Shown here piece after piece: positions 13,331 to 19,518 of a DNA stretch of 19,616 bases. Under the pieces are notes generated by a model. It was not told where the DNA came from, did not search any database, and saw only the letters and a program-made list of their open reading frames with translations. The DNA is from an uncultured Clostridium sp. (GTDB lineage Bacteria; Bacillota; Clostridia; TANB77; CAG-508), in NCBI GenBank assembly GCA_946495905.1, contig CAMMEP010000026.1, forward strand, positions 1 to 19,616, read 5' to 3'. The position numbers and the translations under genes were made by a program. Position 1 is the stretch's first letter, and each line of letters begins with the position of its first letter.

Positions 13331-13489
13331 GTTACTAGATAATGGTTTTCGAAAGAGCTTGTCCTGCAAACGGGAGTACTAATTAAAAAACTTCGCTTCG
13401 TCCCGACTTAAGCTCCCTGCTCCGCTCATTTTTTTAATTAGTACATCCCTGCGCGGACTTAATATTTTGCATAACCATTATCTAGTAAC
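13331..13489. repeat. Palindromic dispersed element, copy 1 (159 bp)
   Basis: Outer arms GTTACTAGATAATGGTT (13331-13347) and AACCATTATCTAGTAAC (13473-13489) are a perfect inverted repeat. Inner arms GTACTAATTAAAAAA (13376-13390) and TTTTTTAATTAGTAC (13430-13444) are also perfect. The core between and around them is GC-rich for this genome, including TCCTGC..CGGGAG, CTTCGTCCCGAC and AGCTCCCTGCT. The 8-mer ATGTCAAG lies immediately outside both outer arms (13323-13330 and 13490-13497), as a target-site duplication would. A second copy of the core in the same orientation is at 18131-18295. It encodes nothing. It looks like a short non-autonomous mobile or structured element inserted between ttcA and the tRNA-Arg promoter. 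Confidence 0.8.
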
Positions 13490-13518
13490 ATGTCAAGTAT
13501 TAAAAAATTAAGTAATAC

Positions 13519-13547
13519 TTGATTATTTCTTAAAAATAATATAAAAT
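13519..13547 (+). promoter_or_regulatory. Promoter of tRNA-Arg (and perhaps tadA)
   Basis: TTGATT (13519-13524), a 17-nt spacer and TAAAAT (13542-13547), ending 17 bp before the tRNA. The inverted repeat CAAGTATTA / TAATACTTG (13494-13502 / 13513-13521) overlaps the -35. Confidence 0.65.
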
Positions 13548-13564
13548 AGTAAAGTATAAAAAAT

Positions 13565-13641
13565 GTTTCAGTAGCTCAGTTGGATAGAGCGCTCCCCTCC
13601 TAAGGGAGAGGTCGCAGGTTCGATTCCTGTCTGGAACACCA
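13565..13641 (+). tRNA. tRNA-Arg (anticodon CCT)
   Basis: A full cloverleaf: acceptor GTTTCAG / CTGGAAC (one G-U), D arm GCTC...GAGC, anticodon stem CTCCC/GGGAG with loop CTCCTAA giving anticodon CCT (13599-13601) for AGG codons, T arm GCAGG TTCGATT CCTGT, discriminator A and encoded CCA. tadA begins 50 bp downstream with no terminator between, so the two may share a transcript. Confidence 0.96.
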
Positions 13642-13690
13642 TGATAAGTATTAAACATGATATAATTCATTAGGAGGGCACTAAGATAAA

Positions 13691-14161
13691 ATGCAAGAAG
13701 AATTCATGAGAGAGGCCTTAAAAGAAGCTAAAAAAGCATATAAAAAATTAGAAATTCCAGTTGGAGCAGTTATTGTAAAAAATGGCGAAATAATTGCAAG
13801 GGCACATAATAAAAAAGAGAGTAAGAAAGATACAACAAAACATGCTGAAATCTTAGCAATACAAGAGGCAAGTAAAAAATTAGATAACTGGAGACTTATG
13901 GATTGTGAAATGTATGTAACATTAGAGCCATGTCCAATGTGTGCAGGAGCAATTATTCAATCTAGAATTAAAAAAGTATATATTGGTACGATGGATGAAA
14001 AAACAGGCGCATGTGGTTCCGTTCTAAATCTATTAAAGGATTATAAGTTTAATCATGAAGTAGAAGTAGAAACAGGAATAATGCAAAATGAATGTGAAGA
14101 ATTACTAAAACAATTTTTTAAAGAACTAAGAGAGCTAAAGCGAAAAGAGCAAGGAAAATAG
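13691..14161 (+). CDS. tadA: tRNA-specific adenosine deaminase (A34 to inosine)
   Basis: A zinc-dependent deaminase of 156 residues that converts wobble A34 of tRNA-Arg(ACG) to inosine. The catalytic HAE lies at 51-53 and the second zinc motif PCPMC at 80-84. The substrate-recognition segments IPVGAVIV, AHN, and CGSVLNLL near residue 112 are present. Length is typical. Ribosome binding site AGGAGG is 13 bases before the ATG at 13691, longer than ideal; an in-frame ATG at 13706 exists, but the family N-terminus favours 13691. Its place upstream of the SRP RNA and dnaX matches yaaJ in Bacillus. Confidence 0.95.
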   Translation: MQEEFMREALKEAKKAYKKLEIPVGAVIVKNGEIIARAHNKKESKKDTTKHAEILAIQEASKKLDNWRLMDCEMYVTLEPCPMCAGAIIQSRIKKVYIGTMDEKTGACGSVLNLLKDYKFNHEVEVETGIMQNECEELLKQFFKELRELKRKEQGK

Positions 14162-14229
14162 TTCTCAGAAAAGCATGTTATCCTAACGAATTTATTAAAA
14201 CAAAATGTATTTAATATAGAAGTATATTT

Positions 14230-14323
14230 GGAGTGGTATCGAAGTGGTCATAACGAGGCTGACTCGAAATCAGTTAGGCATGTTTTGCATGCCACGTGGG
14301 TTCGAATCCCACCCACTCCGCCA
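14230..14323 (+). tRNA. tRNA-Ser (anticodon CGA)
   Basis: A type II tRNA of 94 nt: acceptor GGAGTGG / CCACTCC, anticodon arm GCTGA-CTCGAAA-TCAGT with anticodon CGA for UCG codons, long variable arm GGCATG-TTTT-GCATGCC, T arm GTGGG TTCGAAT CCCAC, discriminator G and encoded CCA. A weak promoter match, TTATTA-17-TATAGA, lies upstream. No terminator follows before the next ORF. Confidence 0.96.
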
Positions 14324-14385
14324 TAACATAAATTATTTGACACTAACATATAGTATAATAGACTTGTACAAAAAGTTGAAAGCAA

Positions 14386-15147
14386 ATGAAGGATTTGGTA
14401 AAAGTGGATAGAGAAAAAAAGAAGCAAACAATCAAGTTATGTATTGCTGTGGCAGTATTTATCATAATTATTTTGTTAGTTGTAATTTCGATGATACGCT
14501 ATGAAGTAGAAGGCGATAAAAATATGCCTTTTAACTTGTCAAAAATAATAGTGGTAAGTACAGCAGAAGGTACCGAAACAGAAGGAGATAAAAAATGGAA
14601 TTTTGATGTATACCAAAATAATGATGTATACATTTATTTCGACAGAAATGAAAATTATAAAGGAGAAGATAAGGTTATAAAAAGCCTTAAAATCGAAAAT
14701 ATAACTATTACAAAAGCTCCTATTAAAGGTGAAGTAAAAGCATATATGCCAAATAGTGTAGAAGGAAGATTATTTAGCTATCAAGACGAATATATCATAC
14801 AAGAAGGAAGATTAGAATATAAAGGAGCAGAAGAAAGTAATCCTCAAACACTAGAAATAGGAACAAATGGAGGTAGTGCATTAATTCGTTTTTGCAATAC
14901 AGGTCTAGGTGAATATAGTTCAGATGGTGATGATGAAATTGTACATGATGGTACTTTATTAGAAAAAGTGGATGTTAGCAATGAAGAAGTACAATTTGAT
15001 GTTGCTTTTGATTTAGTAATTACAGTAGATAATTGTAGTTATAGAGCGAATGTTACTTTACAAATGCCTTGTGGCAATATAGTAGAAGAAGGAACTTGTA
15101 GTATAGAAAAGACAGATATGAGTGATGTAATCTTTAAAAGAGAGTAA
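14386..15147 (+). CDS. Membrane-anchored hypothetical protein, 253 aa
   Basis: I do not recognise this protein. A basic N-terminus (MKDLVKVDREKKKQTIK) is followed by one strong hydrophobic segment at about 18-38 (LCIAVAVFIIIILLVVISMI), so a type II anchor with a 210-residue extracytoplasmic domain is likely. That domain is acidic, rich in predicted beta strands (WNFDVYQNNDVYIYFDRN, ALIRFCNTGLGEYSS, FDVAFDLVITVDN), and has four cysteines (FCN, NCS, PCG, TCS) that could form disulfides. The start has only a weak GAAAG before the ATG. It is inserted between tRNA-Ser and the SRP RNA, a gap that in Bacillus lies within the tadA-scr-dnaX neighbourhood. Function unknown; an envelope role is the most that context allows. 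Confidence 0.75.
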   Translation: MKDLVKVDREKKKQTIKLCIAVAVFIIIILLVVISMIRYEVEGDKNMPFNLSKIIVVSTAEGTETEGDKKWNFDVYQNNDVYIYFDRNENYKGEDKVIKSLKIENITITKAPIKGEVKAYMPNSVEGRLFSYQDEYIIQEGRLEYKGAEESNPQTLEIGTNGGSALIRFCNTGLGEYSSDGDDEIVHDGTLLEKVDVSNEEVQFDVAFDLVITVDNCSYRANVTLQMPCGNIVEEGTCSIEKTDMSDVIFKRE

Positions 15148-15177
15148 AACAACTTAAAAAAAAATTCTAAATCTCTA

Positions 15178-15206
15178 TTGATAAATTAAGTAAAAAAGTA
15201 TATAAT
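15178..15206 (+). promoter_or_regulatory. Promoter of the SRP RNA gene
   Basis: TTGATA (15178-15183), a 17-nt spacer and TATAAT (15201-15206); predicted start at about 15211-15213. Confidence 0.8.
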
Positions 15207-15210
15207 ACAA

Positions 15211-15352
15211 ATGGTATGAGAAATTTAATTATTGTATGGAGGGGACCAACAAGAATCTGTGAACCTTGTCAGGTCCGGAAGGAAGCAGCAATAAGCAGTA
15301 ATTCTTGTGTGGGAACTTCCATAGAGTAATTAAATGGATCACACCATTTTTT
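15211..15352 (+). ncRNA. ffs: Signal recognition particle RNA
   Basis: Contains the universal domain IV core GTCAGGTCCGGAAGGAAGCA and the facing AGCAGTA side that bind Ffh. The helix continues outward through AACAAGAAT / ATTCTTGTG, TATGGA (15235-15240) / TCCATA (15318-15323) and ATTTAATTA (15223-15231) / TAATTAAAT (15327-15335). At the extreme ends AATGGT (15210-15215) can pair with ACCATT (15343-15348). This suggests a transcript of about 140 nt, shorter than the roughly 270-nt Bacillus scRNA with an Alu domain. Ends are inferred from the promoter and terminator. It lies directly ahead of dnaX, as in Bacillus. Confidence 0.95.
15332..15352 (+). terminator. Terminator of SRP RNA
   Basis: AAATGG (15332-15337), loop ATCACA, CCATTT (15344-15349), then T. 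The short 6-bp stem probably allows read-through into dnaX. Its arms also pair with the RNA's own 5' end and outer helix. Confidence 0.6.
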
Positions 15353-15373
15353 AAAGATAGAGGGTGATATAGA

Positions 15374-16960
15374 TTGTCATATACAGCGCTATATAGAAAA
15401 TTTAGACCTTTAAGGTTTGACGAAATAGTAGGACAAGAACATATTACAAAAACACTTAAAAATCAAATTATGGCAGGAAGAGTAGGACATGCATATCTTT
15501 TTAATGGAGGAAGAGGTACAGGTAAGACATCGGCAGCAAAAGTTTTGGCAAGAGCAGTAAACTGTTTAAATCCACAGGATGGAGAACCATGTAATGAATG
15601 TGAAATTTGTAAGGCGGCTTTAGCGGGGTCACTTACGGATATAGTAGAAATGGATGCGGCATCCAATAATAGTGTAGAAGATATTCGTTCCATAAGAGAA
15701 GAAGTAAATTTCCTTCCAACACTAGCAAAATATAGAGTCTATATTATTGATGAGGTTCACATGTTATCAACAGGAGCATTTAATGCTTTACTAAAAACAT
15801 TAGAGGAACCACCAGAGCATGTAAAATTTATTTTAGCAACTACAGAACCACAAAAATTACCAGCAACGATACTTTCAAGATGTCAACGATTTGACTTTAA
15901 GAAAATATCGGATGAAAATATAATGAAAAGACTAGAATATGTAGCAAAAGAAAGTAATATTCAAATTACAAAAGAAGCGCTACATTTAATTGCTATATTG
16001 TCTGAAGGAGCAATGAGAGATGCCTTAAGCATTTTAGAAAGATGCCTACAAGATGGAGAAAGCAATATTAATGAAGACAAAATAAAGGATTTAGTAGGAA
16101 TACCAAAATTAACTTATATTCATGCCATTGTTAAAGCTTTTTTAGAATATAATGTAGAAGAAGCCATAAAAGCAGTAGATGATGTCTTAAAAGAAGGGAA
16201 AGACCTAAATAATCTACTTTGGGAGATAATAAAATATGTTAAGGACATTTTGGTATTTAAAGCAACTGGTAATTTAGATATATATAGTACGGAAGAAAAA
16301 GAAGAAATTAAAAAATTAGCAGAAAAAGTAGATAAGGAAAGATTATTATATATTATTACAGATTTATCTAAATTAGAAAATGATATGAAATGGTCTTCGC
16401 AAAAGAGTATTTTATTTCAAGTAGAAATCATAAAACTATGTAGTGAAGATATTATGCAAATACCGGTGGAAAGTGTAAAAAAAAGCAGTTCCAATACAGG
16501 AAAAACGGTAAATAATCCACAGTCAAATGCGGTATCTATAAATCAATCCACAAAAACAAATGTGGATAGCCAAGATATAAAGCAAAAAGAAAAACAGAAT
16601 TTAGCACAAGCAATTTCTGATTATGGAGAAGCAAAAGGTTGGAGAAATGTATTAGATACGTTAAGGCAGAATGGAAAAATTATGCTATATTCCAATTTAC
16701 TAAAAGCAAAAGCGATTGAATTAAATGATATGGTAATTGGAATAAGTTTCCCAGAGGGAATTAATGCATTTGGAAAATCTATTTTAGAAAAACCCGAAAA
16801 TATAAATGAACTTTCTAAAACAATTTCGATGGAATATGGAAAAGATATGAAAGTACGCATCATAGAAAATGCAGATTCTTTACCTAAAAAGGAAACGAGT
16901 GTAAATCCAATTGAAACAATGGCATCAGATTTGGATATACCGATTAATATTATAGAATAA
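15374..16960 (+). CDS. dnaX: DNA polymerase III subunit gamma/tau
   Basis: The clamp-loader ATPase, 528 residues. Landmarks: N-terminal YRKFRP and FDEIVGQEHI, Walker A GGRGTGKT at 45-52, zinc-binding cysteines at 64, 73, 76 and 79, Walker B IIDEVH at 124-129, sensor 1 ATTE and arginine-finger SRC at 168-170, then domain III to about residue 365, a Ser/Asn/Gln-rich linker (370-400) and a C-terminal tau-like domain. Start is TTG at 15374, chosen because it gives the canonical MSYTALYRKFRP and follows GAGGGTG at seven bases. At the domain III/linker junction an A8 run (16477-16484) could allow frameshifting to a gamma-like product. First gene of dnaX-ebfC-recR. Confidence 0.97.
   Translation: MSYTALYRKFRPLRFDEIVGQEHITKTLKNQIMAGRVGHAYLFNGGRGTGKTSAAKVLARAVNCLNPQDGEPCNECEICKAALAGSLTDIVEMDAASNNSVEDIRSIREEVNFLPTLAKYRVYIIDEVHMLSTGAFNALLKTLEEPPEHVKFILATTEPQKLPATILSRCQRFDFKKISDENIMKRLEYVAKESNIQITKEALHLIAILSEGAMRDALSILERCLQDGESNINEDKIKDLVGIPKLTYIHAIVKAFLEYNVEEAIKAVDDVLKEGKDLNNLLWEIIKYVKDILVFKATGNLDIYSTEEKEEIKKLAEKVDKERLLYIITDLSKLENDMKWSSQKSILFQVEIIKLCSEDIMQIPVESVKKSSSNTGKTVNNPQSNAVSINQSTKTNVDSQDIKQKEKQNLAQAISDYGEAKGWRNVLDTLRQNGKIMLYSNLLKAKAIELNDMVIGISFPEGINAFGKSILEKPENINELSKTISMEYGKDMKVRIIENADSLPKKETSVNPIETMASDLDIPINIIE
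16464..16515 (+). other. Candidate frameshift/slippage site in dnaX
   Basis: SD-like GGTGGA (16464-16469), then A8 at 16477-16484 read GTA AAA AAA AGC, then a small hairpin TTCC/GGAA (16489-16492 / 16499-16502). A -1 shift adds ten codons and stops at TAA 16513-16515; a +1 (or -2) shift gives about eight codons then TAA. Either would yield a truncated protein of about 380 residues ending after domain III. Confidence 0.5.
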
Positions 16961-17018
16961 AAGTATGACGTTTTTAGGATTGACTATAAAACGACAAAAG
17001 GAAGAAAGGATGATAGAA

Positions 17019-17360
17019 ATGGCAAAAAGAGGAGGATTCCCAGGAATGGGAGGATTTGGTGGAATGAACATCAATCAATTAATGAAAGAAGCTAAAAAAA
17101 TGCAATCGGATATGGAAAAATCACAGGAAGAGTTAGCTGCAAAAGATTTTGAAGCTACTGCAGGTGGAGGAGCAGTATATGTAAAAGTATCTGGAAATAA
17201 AGAACTTAAAGAAATTAAAATACAAAAAGAAGTAGTAGATCCAGAAGATGTAGAAATGTTACAAGATTTAATAATTACTTCTGTAAATGAAGCATTAAGG
17301 AAAGTGGATAGTGAGCAAGCTGCATCTCTTGGAAAATATAACATACCAGGATTAATGTAG
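17019..17360 (+). CDS. ebfC: YbaB/EbfC nucleoid-associated protein
   Basis: A protein of 113 residues. A glycine-rich N-terminus (RGGFPGMGGFGGMN) is followed by the helical QLMKEAKKMQSDMEKSQEEL and the family core VYVKVSGNKELKEIKIQKEVVDPEDVEMLQDLI (landmark spread over residues 53-85), then a C-terminal LGKYNIPGLM. EbfC proteins are small DNA-binding dimers encoded between dnaX and recR in most bacteria, as here; the precise role is unsettled. Start: the reading frame is open from 16965, but ATGs at 17010 and 17019 are the only ones near a Shine-Dalgarno. AAAGG at 17005-17009 is ideally spaced for 17019, and the family typically begins MA(K/R)GG, so 17019 is chosen; 17010 is possible. Confidence 0.92.
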   Translation: MAKRGGFPGMGGFGGMNINQLMKEAKKMQSDMEKSQEELAAKDFEATAGGGAVYVKVSGNKELKEIKIQKEVVDPEDVEMLQDLIITSVNEALRKVDSEQAASLGKYNIPGLM

Positions 17361-17417
17361 AAAATTAATTTCTAATTAAATAAAAAGTTCATAACAGCTT
17401 ATAAAATAAAACTAATA

Positions 17418-17440
17418 GGGCAAACTATACCGGTTTGCTC
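17418..17440 (+). other. Hairpin in the ebfC-recR gap
   Basis: GGGCAAAC (17418-17425) with GTTTGCTC (17433-17440), one G-U, 7-nt loop, ending 29 bp before recR. No T-run follows, so it is not a terminator; it may be an mRNA processing or stability element. Confidence 0.35.
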
Positions 17441-17469
17441 ATATTTAAATAGAAAAAGGAAGGAAAGCT

Positions 17470-18069
17470 ATGTCATATTATTCACCATCTATAGAAAAAT
17501 TAATAGAAGCATTTGAGAAATTACCAAGCATTGGAAGCAAAACAGCAGCAAGACTTGCTTTCTATATATTAAATGCTAGTAAAGAAGAGACAGATGAATT
17601 TATATCTGCGATACAAAATGCAAAACAAAATTTAAAATACTGTTCAAAATGCTTTAATATATCGGATATAGATCCATGTGAAATCTGTTCCAATCCTAAA
17701 AGAGATAATTCCGTCATCTGTGTTGTAGAAGATGTGAAGGATGTGGTTGCCATGGAAAGAACGCATGAATTTAAAGGTGTATACCATGTACTTCATGGAA
17801 GTATATCTCCTATGAATGGAGTAGGTCCAGATGATATAAAAATAAAAGAATTGCTTACGAGACTTATGGGTGGAGAAGTAAAAGAAATTATTTTAGCTAC
17901 AAATCCAAGAGTCGAAGGAGAAGCAACTGCTATGTATATTTCTAAGCTCATAAAACCGATGGGAATTAAAGTTACTAGAATTGCACATGGTATACCTGTT
18001 GGTGGAGACTTAGAGTATACTGATGAGGTAACTTTGTCAAAAGCATTGGAAGGAAGAAGAGAATTATAG
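17470..18069 (+). CDS. recR: Recombination mediator protein RecR
   Basis: A protein of 199 residues, the standard length. It has the N-terminal helix-hairpin-helix (IEAFEKLPSIGSKTAARLA), the C4 zinc finger with C58, C61, C70 and C73, a Toprim domain starting ICVVEDVKDV with the acidic pair at 87-88, and the C-terminal VTRIAHGIPVGGDLEYTDEVTL segment with the Walker-B-like end. RecR with RecO/RecF loads RecA onto SSB-coated gaps. The ribosome binding site AAGGAAGGAAAG precedes the ATG. Last gene of dnaX-ebfC-recR, closed by the hairpin at 18074. Confidence 0.97.
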   Translation: MSYYSPSIEKLIEAFEKLPSIGSKTAARLAFYILNASKEETDEFISAIQNAKQNLKYCSKCFNISDIDPCEICSNPKRDNSVICVVEDVKDVVAMERTHEFKGVYHVLHGSISPMNGVGPDDIKIKELLTRLMGGEVKEIILATNPRVEGEATAMYISKLIKPMGIKVTRIAHGIPVGGDLEYTDEVTLSKALEGRREL

Positions 18070-18073
18070 AGTA

Positions 18074-18115
18074 AAACCTCCCATACTATATAGTATGCGG
18101 GAGGTTTAATTTTTG
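18074..18115 (+). terminator. Terminator after recR
   Basis: AAACCTCCCATACTA pairs with TAGTATGCGGGAGGTTT (2-nt GC bulge), followed by AATTTTT, starting five bases after the recR stop. Confidence 0.88.
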
Positions 18116-18130
18116 TGCTATATTTAAGAT

Positions 18131-18295
18131 AAACTTCTTTATTTAATGGTGTTAAAGCTAGAAATGTCCTGCAACGGGAGTTCTAATTAAAGAATCTCAC
18201 TTCGTCCCGACGGAGCTCCCTGCTTCGTTCGCTTCTTTAATTAGAACGTCCCTGCGCAGACTTTAAACGTATTTTACCATTAAATAAAGAAGTTT
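18131..18295. repeat. Palindromic dispersed element, copy 2 (165 bp)
   Basis: Outer arms AAACTTCTTTATTTAATGGT (18131-18150) and its exact inverse at 18276-18295 (20 bp). Inner arms GTTCTAATTAAAGAA (18180-18194) and TTCTTTAATTAGAAC (18233-18247), also perfect. The core shares with copy 1 TGTCCTGCAA, CGGGAGT, CTAATTAAA, ACTTCGTCCCGAC or close, GAGCTCCCTGCT, TTTAATTAG, GTCCCTGCGC. Inner and outer arms differ in sequence from copy 1 but stay perfectly paired. No clear flanking direct repeat. It lies between the recR terminator and the stop of the convergent glycosyltransferase gene, for which it may act as 3' UTR or terminator. Confidence 0.8.
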
Positions 18296-18309
18296 TATAT
18301 TATATAAAT

Positions 18310-19437
18310 TTAAATTAATTTCATAATAATTTTACAGATATCGTTCGTAGAATTCTTTTTAGCAAGTAATTTTGTATTTTCTTTCATTTTTTCTAACTTA
18401 TCTGTATTGCTAAATAATTCTTGAATTACGGTATTAGGGTCATCTTTCTTTTTGAGCCATACAGCAACATTGTGTTTTTCTAAATATTCTGCGTTTTCTT
18501 CTTCTTGACCAGGTATTGGATTTATAATTAACATTGGCAAATTGGAAGCTAAACTTTCGCTGGTAGTAAGTCCACCAGGTTTTGTAACAACAATAGTAGC
18601 TATACTCATTAGTTCTGGAACCTTATTTGTATAATCCAATACTTTAACCCTATCTTGTGAATTTGATTCTTGTACTAGTTCTTTAAAGCCAGCATTCATT
18701 TTAGAATTTCTTCCTGAAATAGCAACAATCTGATAAGTGGTTAAATTGTGGATAAGGGCATCTAAAATCTGAAGAGTCCTGTCTTTGCCAAGACCAAATT
18801 CACCACCACCGAAAAATAGAATAACAGGTTTTGATTCTTCTAGTTCAAATTCGTGATATATACTTTTTTTATCAAAATTATTTGAAAATCGATCTGATAA
18901 AGGAATGCCAGTTACATGAATTTTACTAGGTTCTATTCCATAGTCTTTTAGATATTTTCCCATACGTTCATTGGATACGAAAAATGCATCTGTATATTCA
19001 TGTCCAATAAGCCATTGATCGTGAGGTGCAAAATCAGTAAGGATAGTAACAAGTTTACAATCAATTTTTCCTTTTCTACGTAAATAACTAACCATTTGAC
19101 TACTAAAAGGATGGGTAGAAATTACTAAATCTGGACTTTTTTCTTTAATTAAGTTCTTTAGTTTTACTGCCATCATTTTATTAGCCCTAGAGCTAACATG
19201 TCCAAGTACTCCTTTTTGTGAATTCATATAAATACTTCCCCATAAATTTGGAGTCTTTTTGGCCATTTCCTTGTATGCACCAGTTGTTATTCGATTTAAT
19301 ATCTTATTAACATATTCAATACAATCTACTATTTCAGTTTCTACTTTGTAATTGTCATCTAAACATTTTTTTATGGATTTTGCGGCAGAATAATGTCCGC
19401 CTCCATAAGCTGCATATAATATTAATATTTTTTTCAT
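18310..19437 (-). CDS. MGDG synthase/UgtP-type glycosyltransferase (GT28-like)
   Basis: A protein of 375 residues. The N-terminal half begins MKKILILYAAYGGGHYSAAK, with the GGGH motif at 12-15 typical of monogalactosyl/diglucosyl-diacylglycerol synthases, then LVISTHPFSSQMVSYLRRKG and VTILTDFAPHDQW. The nucleotide-sugar-binding C-terminal half has ILFFGGGEFGLGKDRTLQIL, VTKPGGLTTSESLA and NPIPGQEEENAEYL. Such enzymes transfer sugar from a UDP donor to diacylglycerol at the inner membrane face, making glycolipids and lipoteichoic-acid anchors; UDP-glucose from galU/pgcA is a plausible donor. Acceptor and sugar cannot be told from sequence. Start: the frame opens at 19464 but the ATG at 19437 has AAAGGGGA just upstream and the canonical N-terminus. 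Confidence 0.9.
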   Translation of the reverse strand: MKKILILYAAYGGGHYSAAKSIKKCLDDNYKVETEIVDCIEYVNKILNRITTGAYKEMAKKTPNLWGSIYMNSQKGVLGHVSSRANKMMAVKLKNLIKEKSPDLVISTHPFSSQMVSYLRRKGKIDCKLVTILTDFAPHDQWLIGHEYTDAFFVSNERMGKYLKDYGIEPSKIHVTGIPLSDRFSNNFDKKSIYHEFELEESKPVILFFGGGEFGLGKDRTLQILDALIHNLTTYQIVAISGRNSKMNAGFKELVQESNSQDRVKVLDYTNKVPELMSIATIVVTKPGGLTTSESLASNLPMLIINPIPGQEEENAEYLEKHNVAVWLKKKDDPNTVIQELFSNTDKLEKMKENTKLLAKKNSTNDICKIIMKLI

Positions 19438-19462
19438 AAATTCCCCTTTATTAGTAAAAATC

Positions 19463-19518
19463 AAGAATATTTTAACATAAAAAATAGAAAAAGTCTAAAA
19501 ATTAAGAATATTTTAACA
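19463..19518 (-). repeat. Two 15-bp direct repeats upstream of the glycosyltransferase gene
   Basis: AAGAATATTTTAACA occurs at 19463-19477 and 19504-19518, 41 bp apart. On the minus strand each contains TGTTAAAAT, an extended -10. They may be tandem promoters (one has a TTAGAC-like -35) or paired binding sites for a regulator about four helical turns apart. Confidence 0.4.

Noticed and set aside
13323..13497. CRISPR array at the palindromic element
   Set aside because: There are no regularly spaced identical direct repeats; the structure is inverted, and the second copy is almost 5 kb away.
14337..14359. TTGACA followed by TATAAT upstream of the 14386 gene
   Set aside because: The two hexamers are perfect but only 11 bp apart, too close to act together as a sigma-A promoter; either may be a chance match.
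14638..14644. TTCGACA inside the 14386 coding sequence as a Spo0A box
   Set aside because: Exact 7-mer, but mid-gene with no promoter nearby; a chance occurrence is expected at this length.
16985..17018. Longer EbfC starting at 16965
   Set aside because: No Shine-Dalgarno before 16965 and the extra residues (TFLGLTIKRQKEER) do not fit the family N-terminus.
17418..17440. Hairpin before recR as a terminator
   Set aside because: No T-run follows and the downstream gene lacks an obvious promoter, so termination is unlikely.
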